From NCBI GenBank assembly GCA_037903475.1, contig JBAJFG010000194.1, positions 167,848 to 231,847 of the forward strand: a stretch of 64,000 nucleotides of DNA. Direction: 5' to 3'. The notes beneath the pieces are model-generated. The model had not been told where the DNA came from. It saw only the letters and a list, made by a program, of their open reading frames with translations, and ran no database searches. A program made the translations under genes and the position numbers. The stretch is from Ancylostoma caninum (Eukaryota > Nematoda > Chromadorea > Rhabditida > Ancylostomatidae). Shown here in pieces: positions 49,090 to 61,200 of the stretch. Position 1 is the stretch's first letter. Each line of letters starts with the position of its first letter.

Positions 49090-50282
49090 AACTATTCTAT
49101 TAGCATCTCATACCACTTGTTACCCGCCCAGATTGTTAATGGTAAGTCATGACCTACTGTTGCACTCCAATTTTGACCACTTATATAATTTGAAGTTCTT
49201 CCTATTGAACTACCCACTGTATTCCAAACTGTCTCTAATGATGTGAATGAAATTAATGAGATATTGTAATGGTAACTCGTACTTTCGCAAGAAAATGGTC
49301 TTTTAGTAATTGACCTATGAAGTGTGTTAACGGTATTCGCAATGCTCCATCCATTATAAAGAGATGTATTGCATAACTCCGAAACTCTACCTTTGAAGTC
49401 AACAAAGTTGCTACAGCTTCTATTAATTCTGATTGATTCCGCCGTAAACGTGTTAATAATTGTACTCAAAGGGTATATTAGACTTAAAATTGGGATATTT
49501 AATTACCTAGAATTCATAAGCATCCATTTTGTTATAGGGACTAGTGACCACTTCCTTATTTTTAACAATAATAAAGTCTAAGAAAGTTGTTATTCTATTG
49601 GATCTATTGGAATTGTTGGTCTTTTTTATAGTAAGCGTAGGATCGTATATCTCCCTCAAACTGTTTTCAAATATCTCGGCCTTATGTTAGACATGTAGTA
49701 TGTCATCAATATATCTGTAGGTGTTATTCTAATATTTCAATGTGTTTATGTTTGTAGTATTTGCTAAAGTTCTATTAATATATTCATACTCCATATATGC
49801 TGAAGTGAGATCTGCTAACTGCGGACTACATGAAGTACCCTGAGGTATCCCCCTTATTTGTTTGTAAATCCTACTCCCATAGTTAACATAGCTTGAATTT
49901 AAAAGATAATCTATCATGTAAATTACATCTTCCTTTTTCAAAAAAGTTCCTCTATTAGCGTTGTCTATGTTAGCGTATTCTACTTTACTACCCCAAAAGT
50001 TTACATACTTGTAATCTTTCATACAGAGTTTACATACTTGTAATCTTTCTTGCCACATCATGAGGTGGACTAGTGAACAGACTTGTAAAATTTCCTGCGA
50101 AAACTTCAGCGTCTGAATTTATGCTTGTTATTTCTGAGCCTACCTTTATGCTATTCTCAATAGCCCAGAAGTGTTCAATACCCGTTCTTTGTAATATGAC
50201 TTTACAGTAATTACCAAAATGGATTTTAATATGTGAAAGAATAATTTGTAAATTCTTTGCTAACGGCTTTATACTACTACCA
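49090..50282 (-). pseudogene. Penelope-like element reverse transcriptase, decayed
   Basis: On the minus strand the order is: GIEHFWAIENSIKVGSEI (about 50190-50130); a motif-A-like block FTSLFTSPPHDVARKI near 50085; KQIRGIPQGTSCSPQLADL near 49830 (motif B); YRYIDDILHV near 49710 (motif C with both Asp); and YDPTLTIKKTN with LDF near 49650-49560. A later frame (49469-49092) reads TFTAESIRINRSC. These match Penelope-type reverse transcriptases in order and wording. Where motif A normally has Asp before Phe, this copy has Asn. A 29-bp tandem duplication at 49998-50055 shifts the frame, and a stop follows YIDDILHV. No GIY-YIG endonuclease was recognised downstream. Confidence 0.7.
49998..50055. 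repeat. 29-bp tandem duplication inside the Penelope-like copy
   Basis: The word starting agtttacatacttgtaatct recurs 29 bases later. Since 29 is not a multiple of three, the duplication alone breaks the reading frame between motif A and motif B. Confidence 0.85.
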
Positions 50283-50316
50283 GACTTCTATTGATGCTCG
50301 CTTCGTTCGCATACTG
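50281..50316 (+). repeat. Direct repeat bordering the CA-rich segment, left copy
   Basis: This 36-bp word begins cagacttctattgatgctcg and recurs at 51123-51158 with a few substitutions in the same orientation. The first copy lies exactly where the Penelope-like homology stops, so it may be part of that element's end. Confidence 0.6.
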
Positions 50317-50703
50317 GTTAGCCCAGACGAGTTGGCTGTTAGTTGGTTTCAATCTAATTTGACATTACTATATCGATAATGATTCCTACTAGAGCTGTAC
50401 TGTAAGCTAATTTAGTTTCAAAACCATAAACACTAAAAGAGAAAAAAATGTGAACCGGGAACAAATGTGAACAAATGTGTACCCAACTCATGGCATTTTC
50501 TCAGTAGTGAACATCTGCTCACACCTCTCCATCTGGAGTCACATTTCAGGTGTTTCCCCACTTTTTGACGCCGGCACACCCTTATCACACCTTTGGACCC
50601 GACTCTAGGCTTTTCCCCATTTTCAACGCCGTGCAGCAACAGTAGACCCGCTGAAGAGCACTTTCTTCACTCTAGGCCACGCCCCCAAATTTTGTTTCAC
50701 ACT

Positions 50704-50881
<178 letters not shown>

Positions 50882-53800
50882 ACGTACAGAGTAAGCCCGT
50901 TATTATAAGTCACCAGTCTGGCCGTGAATAAATGCGTACTTAGAAACTCGATGTAGTGTTCCCCATGCTGTTAAATTTAGTTATCGGATACATTCGGTGG
51001 TTTCGAAGAAGGTACAACAAATGGTCTTATGGCGAATCCACCTAATAATGTTGGAGGATGCACTTCTACAGGGCACTGTTTATGTAATGACCAGTCTGGC
51101 CGTCCGGCTAATGCAGGAGTTCCAGACTTCTATTGACGCTTGCTTCGCTCGCATACTGCATATTGAAAGCAAACACAATTGGATTGATAAAATCTGTATC
51201 CTTCCACGCAGTTCTATGGCTCTCCTGAGAAACCCTTGACCCCGTAGGTGGTAGCTTTCCCCCATATGAACGAAGTTATGCTTTTCCATATGAGCAAAGA
51301 TAGTGACCGTGAAAAATAGGGTGTAACCAATTCAGTACAAATGTTATCTTGGAATGATTTAGGCTCAACTGGTTGTTGTGGTAATTCAAGTGATAAAGGT
51401 AAACCCGTGTATATAAACGGAAAGGAAGGAGTGGTTTATTCAGACACAAACGGAATGGGGAGAGAACACGGATACGGAGGGAAACAATTTACATCTGACG
51501 GGTCCATTGGTGTGATAAGAGATGTTATGTGATATCCCCTGCTCTTGACGCTTAGGCTCTTGGGCGCTGGCGCACCATTATCACAGCAGTGGACCCGCAG
51601 TGAGTCTGCAAACAAGTGGAGTAGGATAACCTCCCTACTATCTCTTCAAAACAGTGTGAACGAATAGCAAGCCGAAGGCGAGTCGTAGACTTGTGCATCA
51701 TATTTTTGTTTCCGAGTGTGACGAATACCCATCCGGTTTGGTATCCTCTCGCCTCGCAAAAGAAAGGGAGTAACCTTTGGCGCTAGTAAGGTGAGAATCT
51801 ATTATCTCGCTATGACAAAACCGTGACCGTTATAATGCATCACTAGGGGCAGTCGTGTGTCTGAGCAGAGCAAACGTCCCACCGTGTTCTCAGCATACTC
51901 TCATAACTAGTGTAATAAATTAGAGGGTGCTCAAAAATCTCTCTATCTCCACTCTACATTCATCTAGAAAGAACAGCCAACTCATTTCCGTATTAGAGTT
52001 GCTACATGTAGAAGTAAAGGAACAAAAAGCGAAATCTTTGGAACACACCACATTTTTAAGCTTGTTCTTACCCACAGAGTTAGTCATTCTTTCGTTTGCT
52101 TCGGGTACACATCAAGGTGATCCACAAAAGTAGAGAAATCCATTCTCTCAATCCATTCTTTTAGTTTGGCTTTGTGTAATTTAGGCTGTCGCAAAAAAAT
52201 TTTCCTATGTGGATAACGTTTTGCTAAGGTAGCAGTCTGCTTCTAGCAGTGTTTAGATATCCCCTCCCTCCGAACTTCTTGGCGTAACCCTACTCGTGAT
52301 TTTTTTCAGTCTCGTGAGCGAAGAAATTGTGCAAACGCAAGATGCCCTGAGTACGGCTAAGTGATTCAATATCAAGGCTCAAGCCCCCTTCACACTCCTC
52401 AATCCCCACTTCTCGGCATCTCGTAGAGGCGTACTGCAATGCATTGCATATTCTTACCTTGGAAGGGTATAAATGTGAGCGTATTTCAGGAACATAGCCA
52501 AGTTGTTTTCCCTAGATAGACAAGGTTGTTACCTAGGGTACAGTTGAAATTAACCCTGAAGAACTGCAACTTGTTGATGTTGCTGCAACTTGTCGAAACA
52601 TTTCTCAATTTCATCAACCTTCATATAGGATACAATTTCCACATAATTTCACGATTCATTCTTCTTTCATATACAACGGTAAACAATTTGATAAATAGCT
52701 TGAAAACAACGTGTAGGAATGTGAGGCATTCATTAAACTCAACATATGCACAAATGAGATTAGATCGGATCAGTCAATCATAATTTCTTTTCCCATGGTG
52801 ATAGGGTCTTCTTTGAGATCAATTCGTTGTTTCATAGCGAACTGAAAATGGTAGTTGGAATATGCAGATGAGCAGAATTGGCAAGCTAAATGAGCATGAG
52901 CGAAATAAAGTTGAATCTTTACCTGGAAGTGGCATGTGCCTTTGCTCAGTAACCGCACCACCTTGCGCTGCTCTATCGTAACAACTTGCTTCACCTGAAT
53001 TACAGGATTATTAGAGGATTTTTCTACTCCAATGAAATTAAATTTATGATTGCTGTGCTTCTGGCTCAGCAAGCCTGCACTATTTCAGTCCTAGACAAAC
53101 AGTAGCAATTCCAAAAGCTGGATTCGAATGATAGTCATGCTACAATCTGTGCCTATTCCCTAGAATTGGCCAATTGCGACTACCCGTATTTTTTAACGCT
53201 TGCTTAGTCATCTATTTGGGGGACAGAGGTGGGCGCAAATAAAATTCACGTAAACAGTCATCCAAAATCTGCGAAAGGTAAACTCTGAAAGGGTTGGATA
53301 GCGACTCCGTGGGAACGCATCCACCTCTGTCAAGGTAACGTGAAAGGTGAAAGTGACGAAAAGCAAGCACCACCAACCTCTTTCCGGCAGTGTGGGCTTT
53401 CGAGATGCGAGAGGAACACCTCAACTATGTTCACACGAATTGGGAGGACGAGGGCTCCGTCTTTCCTCCTGGAATAACGAAGATTAATCTTGCAAAACAC
53501 TGTGAAAACCAGAAAAATTTTATTATTCAGTGAAGTTTCGATATTCCAGTGAGCTCACGCCTTCGAACGTCATCTCAAGCCCTTTGAACTTTACTGAATG
53601 CAGAGGAAAACTGGTATTTTTCTCAACTAAAATTTTTTTCCTCCTGACCCTAATATTAAACAAATCAAGATCATTAGGAAAATCTATGATGATGAAGCTG
53701 TAGAGAAGGGAAAGCACTTTTGGAGGGCATATTGACTAAAAATACAAACATGATGCACAGAACTTCAATAAATTATGTATGTTAACACCCAATACTCCGC

Positions 53801-55279
53801 TTGAGCCCTGTTGGAAACTACCTTGCCACGAAACTATGGATTTCAGCTATTCATGCGGCTCTGCTTATATGGATTACAGGCTCTAGGTTAACGTTGATGC
53901 TCGGCCTTCCTTCGAAAATTTATCTGATCGAGTGTCAACGGAAGAGTGACAAGATGCAGGGTGAAACCACTCCAATTCTGAGGATTTCTCTGTGTAACGC
54001 GACACTTCAATGTTGGATATGTATCCTAGTTCTCTCAAAATCTCGGAATCCAGGCAAATCTCAGACACGAAGATTCATGGGAATGATTTCTTTGAGATAT
54101 TTCACAAAATCCTAACATATGTACTTGCTTTGCGTGTTTATAGTTGCGTTCCTATCGAGGTAAAATTTTTCCTCTTTTGGGTCACCAAGATGTGCATCCA
54201 AAACATACGGAAAGATGAAGAACCACTTTTCGTTCAAAAGTCTTGTGTGCTCCAATTACTTCATTATTTATTCCTTTGCTTTTACATATAGCAATTTTCC
54301 ATTATGTAAATGAGTTGATTGTTCCTGCTTGATTGTCAAGTAAGATTATTAGAGAGATTTTGGACACTTTCATATTTTAAAACGGCAACTTTCGTCATCT
54401 TGGATAGAGCCTCATTTCAACGGGATTTTATCCAACATAAAAACCCTTAACTGCATTATGTCTCGAGTTCCGCATCACTACATTCTATATGAACGGAATT
54501 TAACCAGAGAGTCAGAAAATTACCTCCAAAAATTCTAAACAATCAGCCTTCAAAGGCTGCAAACACCTACCATTAGACAACATGAAATAAGGGCGTCAGC
54601 CGTAACGACCTGCGGTCTTTCCGAAAGAATTCTCATCAGTTCCAAGGACTACAGTCTCTGTCAATAGCATCGTAGGTTCAAGGATTGAGGTGCGGCCATG
54701 CACGTGAAGGAACCACTATTCTTTCGCACAACAATACATTGAGATTTAGGTCCTGGGTAATTCAGAAAATTCGATACTGGCCCATTACATAAACTCGTTT
54801 TACATCTTGCTATTTAGCCTCTGATCGTTACGTGAGAAATTAAATCGGGAGTGGTTGACTTTCTGATGAAAAAATCTAACGGTAGAGGTAAACACCACAA
54901 ACACGTAAAGGAATATAGGAAAATCATTGTCGATGAGGAAGGGAAGTACGATATATAATTCCACAGAAAGAGAATAGGAATACTCCAACTATAATACTTC
55001 AATTCAGATCCAACAAGGACACTTTCGAAGTGTTCAGCATATTTTTTTTATCCTATTTTTTATTTTTATCCTACTAGTCTCTTCACTAGAGGTTTCTTAT
55101 CTGCTCTGGTCGGAACATTGACGCACAAACCAAAAGCACGACACCAAAATTATAGAACTACTGCATATTCAGAACTGGGCTGTACATGTTTTCATCTTCC
55201 ACTGATAATTTATTGTCACGAATGTAATTAGAGCAATCTCAAATTCGCAAAGCGTTACCTCAACCAAGATAGAAATGAT
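50882..55279. other. Repeat-rich stretch without a supported gene
   Basis: The word accagtctggccgt occurs at 50913 and again at 51092. The 36-bp repeat from 50281 recurs at 51123-51158. A plus-strand frame from about 50999 to 51134 and another from 51341 to 51532 are Gly/Asn/Thr-rich and may be fragments of one decayed ORF. The minus frame at 53424-53212 is protein-like and ends next to a short gggggacagaggtgggc word, consistent with a repeat. No RNA gene is recognised. Confidence 0.35.
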
Positions 55280-55416
55280 GGGCTGGGATTCATGAAACGA
55301 TAACCAAGCAAGCCTGTGAGGATCAGCGCTATTGGCTGTCGTATAGACTACGCTAGACTAAGAGACGCAGGACGTCAAAGTTGTTCCTCTGATTATGCGT
55401 TCATGAATCCTAGCCC
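55280..55416. mobile_element. Tiny element with 17-bp inverted ends
   Basis: The ends gggctgggattcatgaa and ttcatgaatcctagccc are reverse complements with one mismatch, enclosing about 100 bases of unrelated sequence. The size and form fit a minimal MITE. Flanking duplications are not evident. Confidence 0.55.
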
Positions 55417-56801
55417 TGACCTTCAGGCCTCCGCTCTAACTCCCTTCCAGCATTCACAGTTTCTCCTCGTAACACAGTAATTTTTGACCAGTTGTGAACG
55501 CTTTGCCCAAGATGTTACCCGAGAATTCCTTGCACCGCAATGAAGGCGCGATTGTTTGCTTCACTACAGTTTTCAACTATGCGAAATAGCAAATATGCTC
55601 AAACGATCATATTTGAAATCAACTGAAAAGACTACTAGATTAAGATTTTAGCACCACAAATTCAAAAGAGCCATGAGTCAGAAGTGCTGCGCTCGTACAT
55701 ACGATTACACGCGCTTTTGCCCGGCTTATCTGATGACTTTCCACGATGCATCACTCTCTTTCCCATTTAATTAATGGATGTATGTTTTCATGGAAGGAAA
55801 GTTGCGAGAGGATTCGCAGCGGTTGAGGAAGAAATGCCGAGTAGTTACCTAACAATTGAGTCTACTTGGGTACTGGGATACCTGCTAGGAATTGTTGCGA
55901 AATTTTCACTAAAGATTCTCATTCAAGCATCATAAGTAAGGAGTCATGGTCAAAACAATATTTCACAAGAAACTCATCAAGAAAAAATGTAATAAGTAGG
56001 TTCCAGTCGCTTTCCACAACAAAGAATGATGGTTAAATTTTGCTTATGGGACTACAACTGTCGAAATATCTTGAACAAGACTCTACCTTGCTTACCGGAG
56101 ACTGTCTAAAGCTGGATGAGGTTTGACGGTTTTGTCAAATTTTGACGAAATAGTTGTCATTAATTAGTTTTAATCAACATTTTTTGGCATGCTAGAACCT
56201 GGACTCACCTTATGTACGTACTTGTATGTAGCTTCCTTTTCAAAACAACCTTGGACAAATAAAAGTTACCAAAATGAAGTGAAAACTACAAGATAATTTA
56301 TCCCTAATCTCACGTGAAACCCACTTCAGAACGATCATCGCGCGACCCATTTCTCATAATATTTCCCAGAAACATAAAAACAGCTCTGCACATACTTTGG
56401 CAAACAGATTTTGCTGCACTATTGCGAATTGCACTTTTTACGGAGACATTATGACGAAATTTTCCCCCGTGATTCAATCGAAAATGACAGTTTGTCAGTA
56501 ATCGCTCAGAATAACCGCGGCAAATCGCTGACGTCGATCTTCCCAGGCCGATTAGCGATGAAGCCATTAGGGGTTATTCTTGAAACTGTGTGAATATCCA
56601 CGCAGAAACACGATGAAGACTGTGCCTTATAAATATAGCCTGTACCAAGATACTGTAGCTTTGCCCGATGTTTACTGATAACTACAGATTGTCGTGAGAA
56701 TCAACGTCAATGAATTGCTTGTTAAGGTCGGCGGTTCACACGCGGATTCAAGTGAATATTCGATAAGTTTCCCTTGAGATGAAACTGCTGGAAATTTTAA
56801 G
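55417..56801. other. Non-coding, one exon-like frame
   Basis: A plus-strand frame from an acceptor at about 56410 (ggcaaacag) stays open to a stop at 56593 and has protein-like composition. It cannot be joined in phase to the exon at 56802 with the donors visible, so it is left uncalled. Confidence 0.35.
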
Positions 56802-57086
56802 TCACGAAGCCTTACCAAGTGGCAAAATACGTCATTAGCAGTTTAAGATACTTCAATACTAACCTTACTTTGTCAAAGCTTGAGCGGTAAGTATTCAAAA
56901 AAAAACATTTATCCACCGAAGTTCAGTGCATTGTGGAATCTGGCTTTTGACATCACAGCTAATAATAATATGGACTTCAAAGAAATTTACCATTTGATTT
57001 CACACGAAACACAGGCACGCCCTAGATGGAAACGCCGCACAGTTTTCATAGCTAGGGCCGCTACACCACATCTCATTGCCAGATGA
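56802..57086 (+). CDS. Candidate two-exon 3' end of a plus-strand gene
   Basis: Exon 56802..56886 follows a TTTTAAG acceptor and ends at a consensus GTAAGT donor. Exon 56927..57086 follows GTTCAG and ends at a TGA. The 40-base intron is typical of nematodes and the phase matches (2 to 1). The joined product, about 81 residues, has KYVISSLRYFNTNLTLSKLE across the first exon and LWNLAFDITANNN after the junction. The far C-terminus is basic. No family is recognised and upstream exons were not found. It is tail-to-tail with the minus-strand gene ending at 58227. Confidence 0.35.
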
Positions 57087-57355
57087 ATTTGAACTCGAAT
57101 ATCCGATTTCGAACAAGCCGAACACCCACTCGTTCTAGCAAGAGAGCGGGGAAGGGGGGGGGGTGGGAGGGCAAGACTTTCCTAGAAAGATGATGAAAAG
57201 AGCTTCAGCGCTTTTATTTCATAGGACAGCTGAATGTTTGAGACAATTCCCAAATTACTAATTAGATTAACTCAGTAATAATTATATAACAATTGTTTTC
57301 TGTTCTACGCGTCTGTCAGAACCAACTAAACGTGAGAATGTTTTTGTTTTTCCAG

Positions 57356-57737
57356 AATGCATCTAAGCGCAATAAACATGACACTTTAATTACACAATAT
57401 CTTTCAGGCTTAGAAATTTTTACAAGAAAATCTGAACATTGGATGCATCGAAAGAAAATGCCAAAAATGAATGAAAACGGGAACGAGATCCAAGGGTTAT
57501 CAGTGCAAGAATACACGTATGAACAATAAAAAGGATTCTCCGTCAAAAAGTATGCACTTTCACTTTGTTTATTGTTGTTGTCTTTTTTTCTGTATAAGTA
57601 ATTTTTGTGGTTGTTGCTCTCTGTAGGTCGAGCCGCACCGATTTCCGCGACGCTTACCCTCATCAGAGCTGTCATCTATAGCAAGCAGATCAATTACTGA
57701 TATCTCAGAGACAACTAGAGATAGCGATGGACCATGA
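57356..57737 (+). CDS. Candidate terminal exons, plus strand
   Basis: Two blocks look like exons. One starts at 57356 after a strong acceptor (gtttttccag) and is open for 57 codons to a TAA at 57527-57529, with a GTATGA donor just before the stop. The other starts at 57627 after ttgctctctgtag and reads a Ser/Arg/Thr/Asp-rich tail containing ELSSIASRSITDISETTRD, to a TGA at 57735-57737. The donor of the first leads into a different frame of the second, which also ends in a stop soon after, so the true C-terminus is undecided. An AATAAA word lies near 57970. Product unknown. Confidence 0.3.
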
Positions 57738-58107
57738 CAAGCGGACTTGAGGTAAAAGACGACCGGATGTGGGCCTATTGCGGAAATCGGCTTGTCCTGA
57801 ACTACAGAACTGTATACATCTCCTTTCGTTCTGCTTGTGCTATTGAGCAGCAACTAAGGATATTATAACAGGTCCTATTCGGCTTGCGTGTTATCCCAAT
57901 CGTATTCACTAAAGCTTAGAAAAGAAGGAACAAATGCTGGCGCCCAAAAGAGCATGCAAAATTTTGCAAAATAAAAGATGTTGTAACAAGCATTGTACCA
58001 GAGTCTCCATTCATCTGTTCCTTTAGAACTTTACTGCCCCTTCCCCGCCTTTCCATCAACGCCAGCAGTTTGAGTTGACGTCCACACTTCTTGACAAATC
58101 GTTTCAG

Positions 58108-58178
58108 GAAAACCTAGTGGGAACGTTTTGTCGCCGTCGGCCCTCGCAATTGAGGCGGCGGCGGCGGCAGAGGTTGCG
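58108..58178 (+). other. Plus-strand exon-like block with poly-Ala
   Basis: After the acceptor tcgtttcag, 23 codons read KPSGNVLSPSALAIEAAAAA and end at a GTAATG donor. Composition and borders are exon-like. No partner exon in matching phase was found, and the 3' end of the opposite-strand gene lies only 49 bases away. Confidence 0.25.
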
Positions 58179-58226
58179 GTAATGGCGACGCTGACTGGAC
58201 GTCCTTCGTTGGTTCAATTAGGCCAT

Positions 58227-61200
58227 TCAAGTCACTATTCGTTGAGCATTTACCGCATACTCGACTATGCAAACAACGACCTCTATCTGTTTGTAGCCGG
58301 CTTCCCCACTAAACGATTGCATATGCGCGAACAAAAGGCGCCCAGCGCATGAGCCGCACTCTGTAATTTCCGCGAAATATTAATCTTCTCGAGAGGGCAA
58401 CCCACGGAAGAAAGAAGGAACGACGAGAACGATTTGTGCGCCGAAACTGCGCTTGCCTTATGTAGTTCTGAGTTTCAGGTATTCATCCATTTTGACGCAA
58501 AACGAATGGTGCATTTCCAGTATTCCTCTAAAAAATGCGAAGCAGCCCTACATTGGGTCCTCTATTTTCTTATTCGTATAACTTTGTTTGTTATCTTTCC
58601 TTTTTCATGTGCTAAGCATGTGCCACGAACAAATAAAGACAAAATAAAAACTAGACTCACCGCCTTATTGAAATCACAACGGTTCCTGACAACTTGGTGA
58701 CAACGGAGTACGCTCCCTTATAATTCATTTCTTCGATAACTATTGACGCTTCAGTGCAGTAATGAGGAGGGACCTGAAATAACCTTTTTGAAAGACTTGC
58801 AACAGGCCTGTGAAACAAGCACGTTACCAAACAAAGATTACTGGAAAAAAATTTTTTCAACTAAAAAAGCTTTTTAATTTTTTTTTGAAATAGCTTTTGA
58901 TTAAGAAATTTCTCTCTCATGGTTCCACATAGGGAACATTCACGTGGTTGAAAAAATCTTTCTGAAAGCTGCCCTTCATCTGCTTCTAATCAAGGATGAA
59001 TTCACTGACACATGAAAACCTTCATTAAGCAATAGCAGTGACTCGTCGGATTATCTCGATGAACTAGGCATCTTTCATTGGGTCTCAAAACCACGGATAT
59101 CTTCTCTTGCAGGATTTTTTTCCTGGGAGTTCCGCTCGATTCGATTAATCCGTTACAGAGGTCAGGTGCAGTTCAGCGAATAATGTCAATAATTATTATA
59201 GTAGTGAAACTGTTACAAGTATATGATGTACAGAAATCTATGTAGGATCTAGCGAAGCTAGCTTAGTAACCTCGAAAGTTTCTTCCATGTTTGCACAATT
59301 CTGACAACACGTCCTTCTTTGGTAATAAAAGGCGACAAAACAAGGCTCAAGGACCCTACAATGGCCTTCTCCTCGTTTTCTTTGAAGTTGACTTGCTGCG
59401 ATCCTGCGCAAGTACGTATTTATGCGCATAAATAGAAAGGACGAACAGTGTGGCTTTGAAAAAAAAAAGATCGACCACTGAACGTCAAGTGGATAGAGTA
59501 TGCTGCGAAGAATGAACACAGTAAACAAACGCATAAGACTATTATGAAAAAGAATAGTACGGATTTACAGATCCTTTAGAGACTTTCAGAAGCTTCCGCG
59601 GATATTTTAGCTCGTACTCATTCTGCGCAATATGGGAGAAGCTGGGAGATCATACCTACGTATGAGATAAGATTAAATTCAAAACAGCAGTGGGTCCGCA
59701 ACCAATAGCTTTTTTTTGGGCCAAAAGGCTATCATTCAGCATGTTTTCGAGTAGGATGAGAGGGTTTTTTATTGAAGCCGTGATAATTAGCGTTTGTTTT
59801 AGAGGTGTCTTTGAGATAAAACTCGAGTTTCTGCCATTATCTTGCTTATTATCATTTGCCATTGCTTAGATTTAAAGTGTCAAGATAATCAAATATGTCC
59901 AGAACAGAAACAGCAAAATCTTCGTCTATTTCAGAGCAGTACAGGAAAGAACAGCACATAAACTGATGAATACTTTTATAGAGGAAATTAGCTCTATAAA
60001 CGTGTTCATCAGTTTATGTGTCCCAGTTGTCCTTTTAATCTTTTCTATTGTATTAATTATTGTTTTTTTACCACAATTACTAATAGTATGTACGAGAGTT
60101 AAAGAGTCTAAACGACAATTATGTGAGATTTTGTTCAAAGGAGTATTCAGCTAAGATGCATGACATTTCCTTCATCAGGCGAAAAAGTAAAAAGTTTTTG
60201 CAGGGTGGTGCAACACAGACGAAACAACGACTCTCAATGGTTCGTTATCACCATATCTCGCAAATCTTTCTTTAGAAATTACTTGTTAGATTGCTCGAAG
60301 TTTCTGGAGTGAATCCAAACACAAAAATATTCAACAAAAGAGAAATTATTTTTGTGTCCCAAAATGTATTTTTTCCACGTATTGTTTGGTATATACATAT
60401 GTTTTGTCCTTTCTTCTTTGATTATCTTTTCCAGGAGGTTTCAAAGCTCGAAAGGAAGTAAAAGACTTTGAGGGGGGTGAGTTGAGGGTTGAAAGGCTCC
60501 TCTGAGAACTTTAAAATATCATAATTTTGAACCAGCGGCGCTAAGTTGCCGCTGGACCGATTGCAAAAGACGGCCGACTTTGATTACAGATTCTTCAAAC
60601 GATGTTTTCTGAATAATTTTCGCTACGTGCATCAATAAAGTTTGGGTTTTCTGGTTCCTTCTGGAAACTTTCCGAACATAGTGAAAGAAAAGGCTTAGTA
60701 ATTATTCTGCCCACAGCGGAACTTCAGAACTTTTCATGTTCTCCGCAAAGAGATGACGAATGTTGAGGTGACAATTATGATAGCTATCTGCATAATAAAT
60801 TATTCCAAAACTAATCTTCAAAAGATGTAAATCTAACCTGAACATTGCTGTCGACGCCCCATGTGAGGATCTCTGTTTGGCAGTTTTCGTTGAGAGTGTT
60901 GAAGTGCATTTCATGCTTGAATCCGGCCTTGAGTTCAGCGATTTCACCTAAACGAAATCCACTTGAAAATTCACTTTTACTCCCTAATTAGGACTTCGAC
61001 ATGAACTGGCTACCCTGAAACTGAGTTCTCACATCGAAGCACGCGCACATTTGCTCTTCAACGCCACTGAACCGTGAGAAAATAATGACTACTGGAACTG
61101 CCGTCCTTCGTTGTGAAATTCGCTTTGGAACAAACAACCGGAGCCGCCCCCGTCCTGGGCAGCGCCAAGGGACGGGTGTCCCTTGATCGCAGGCGCCAAC

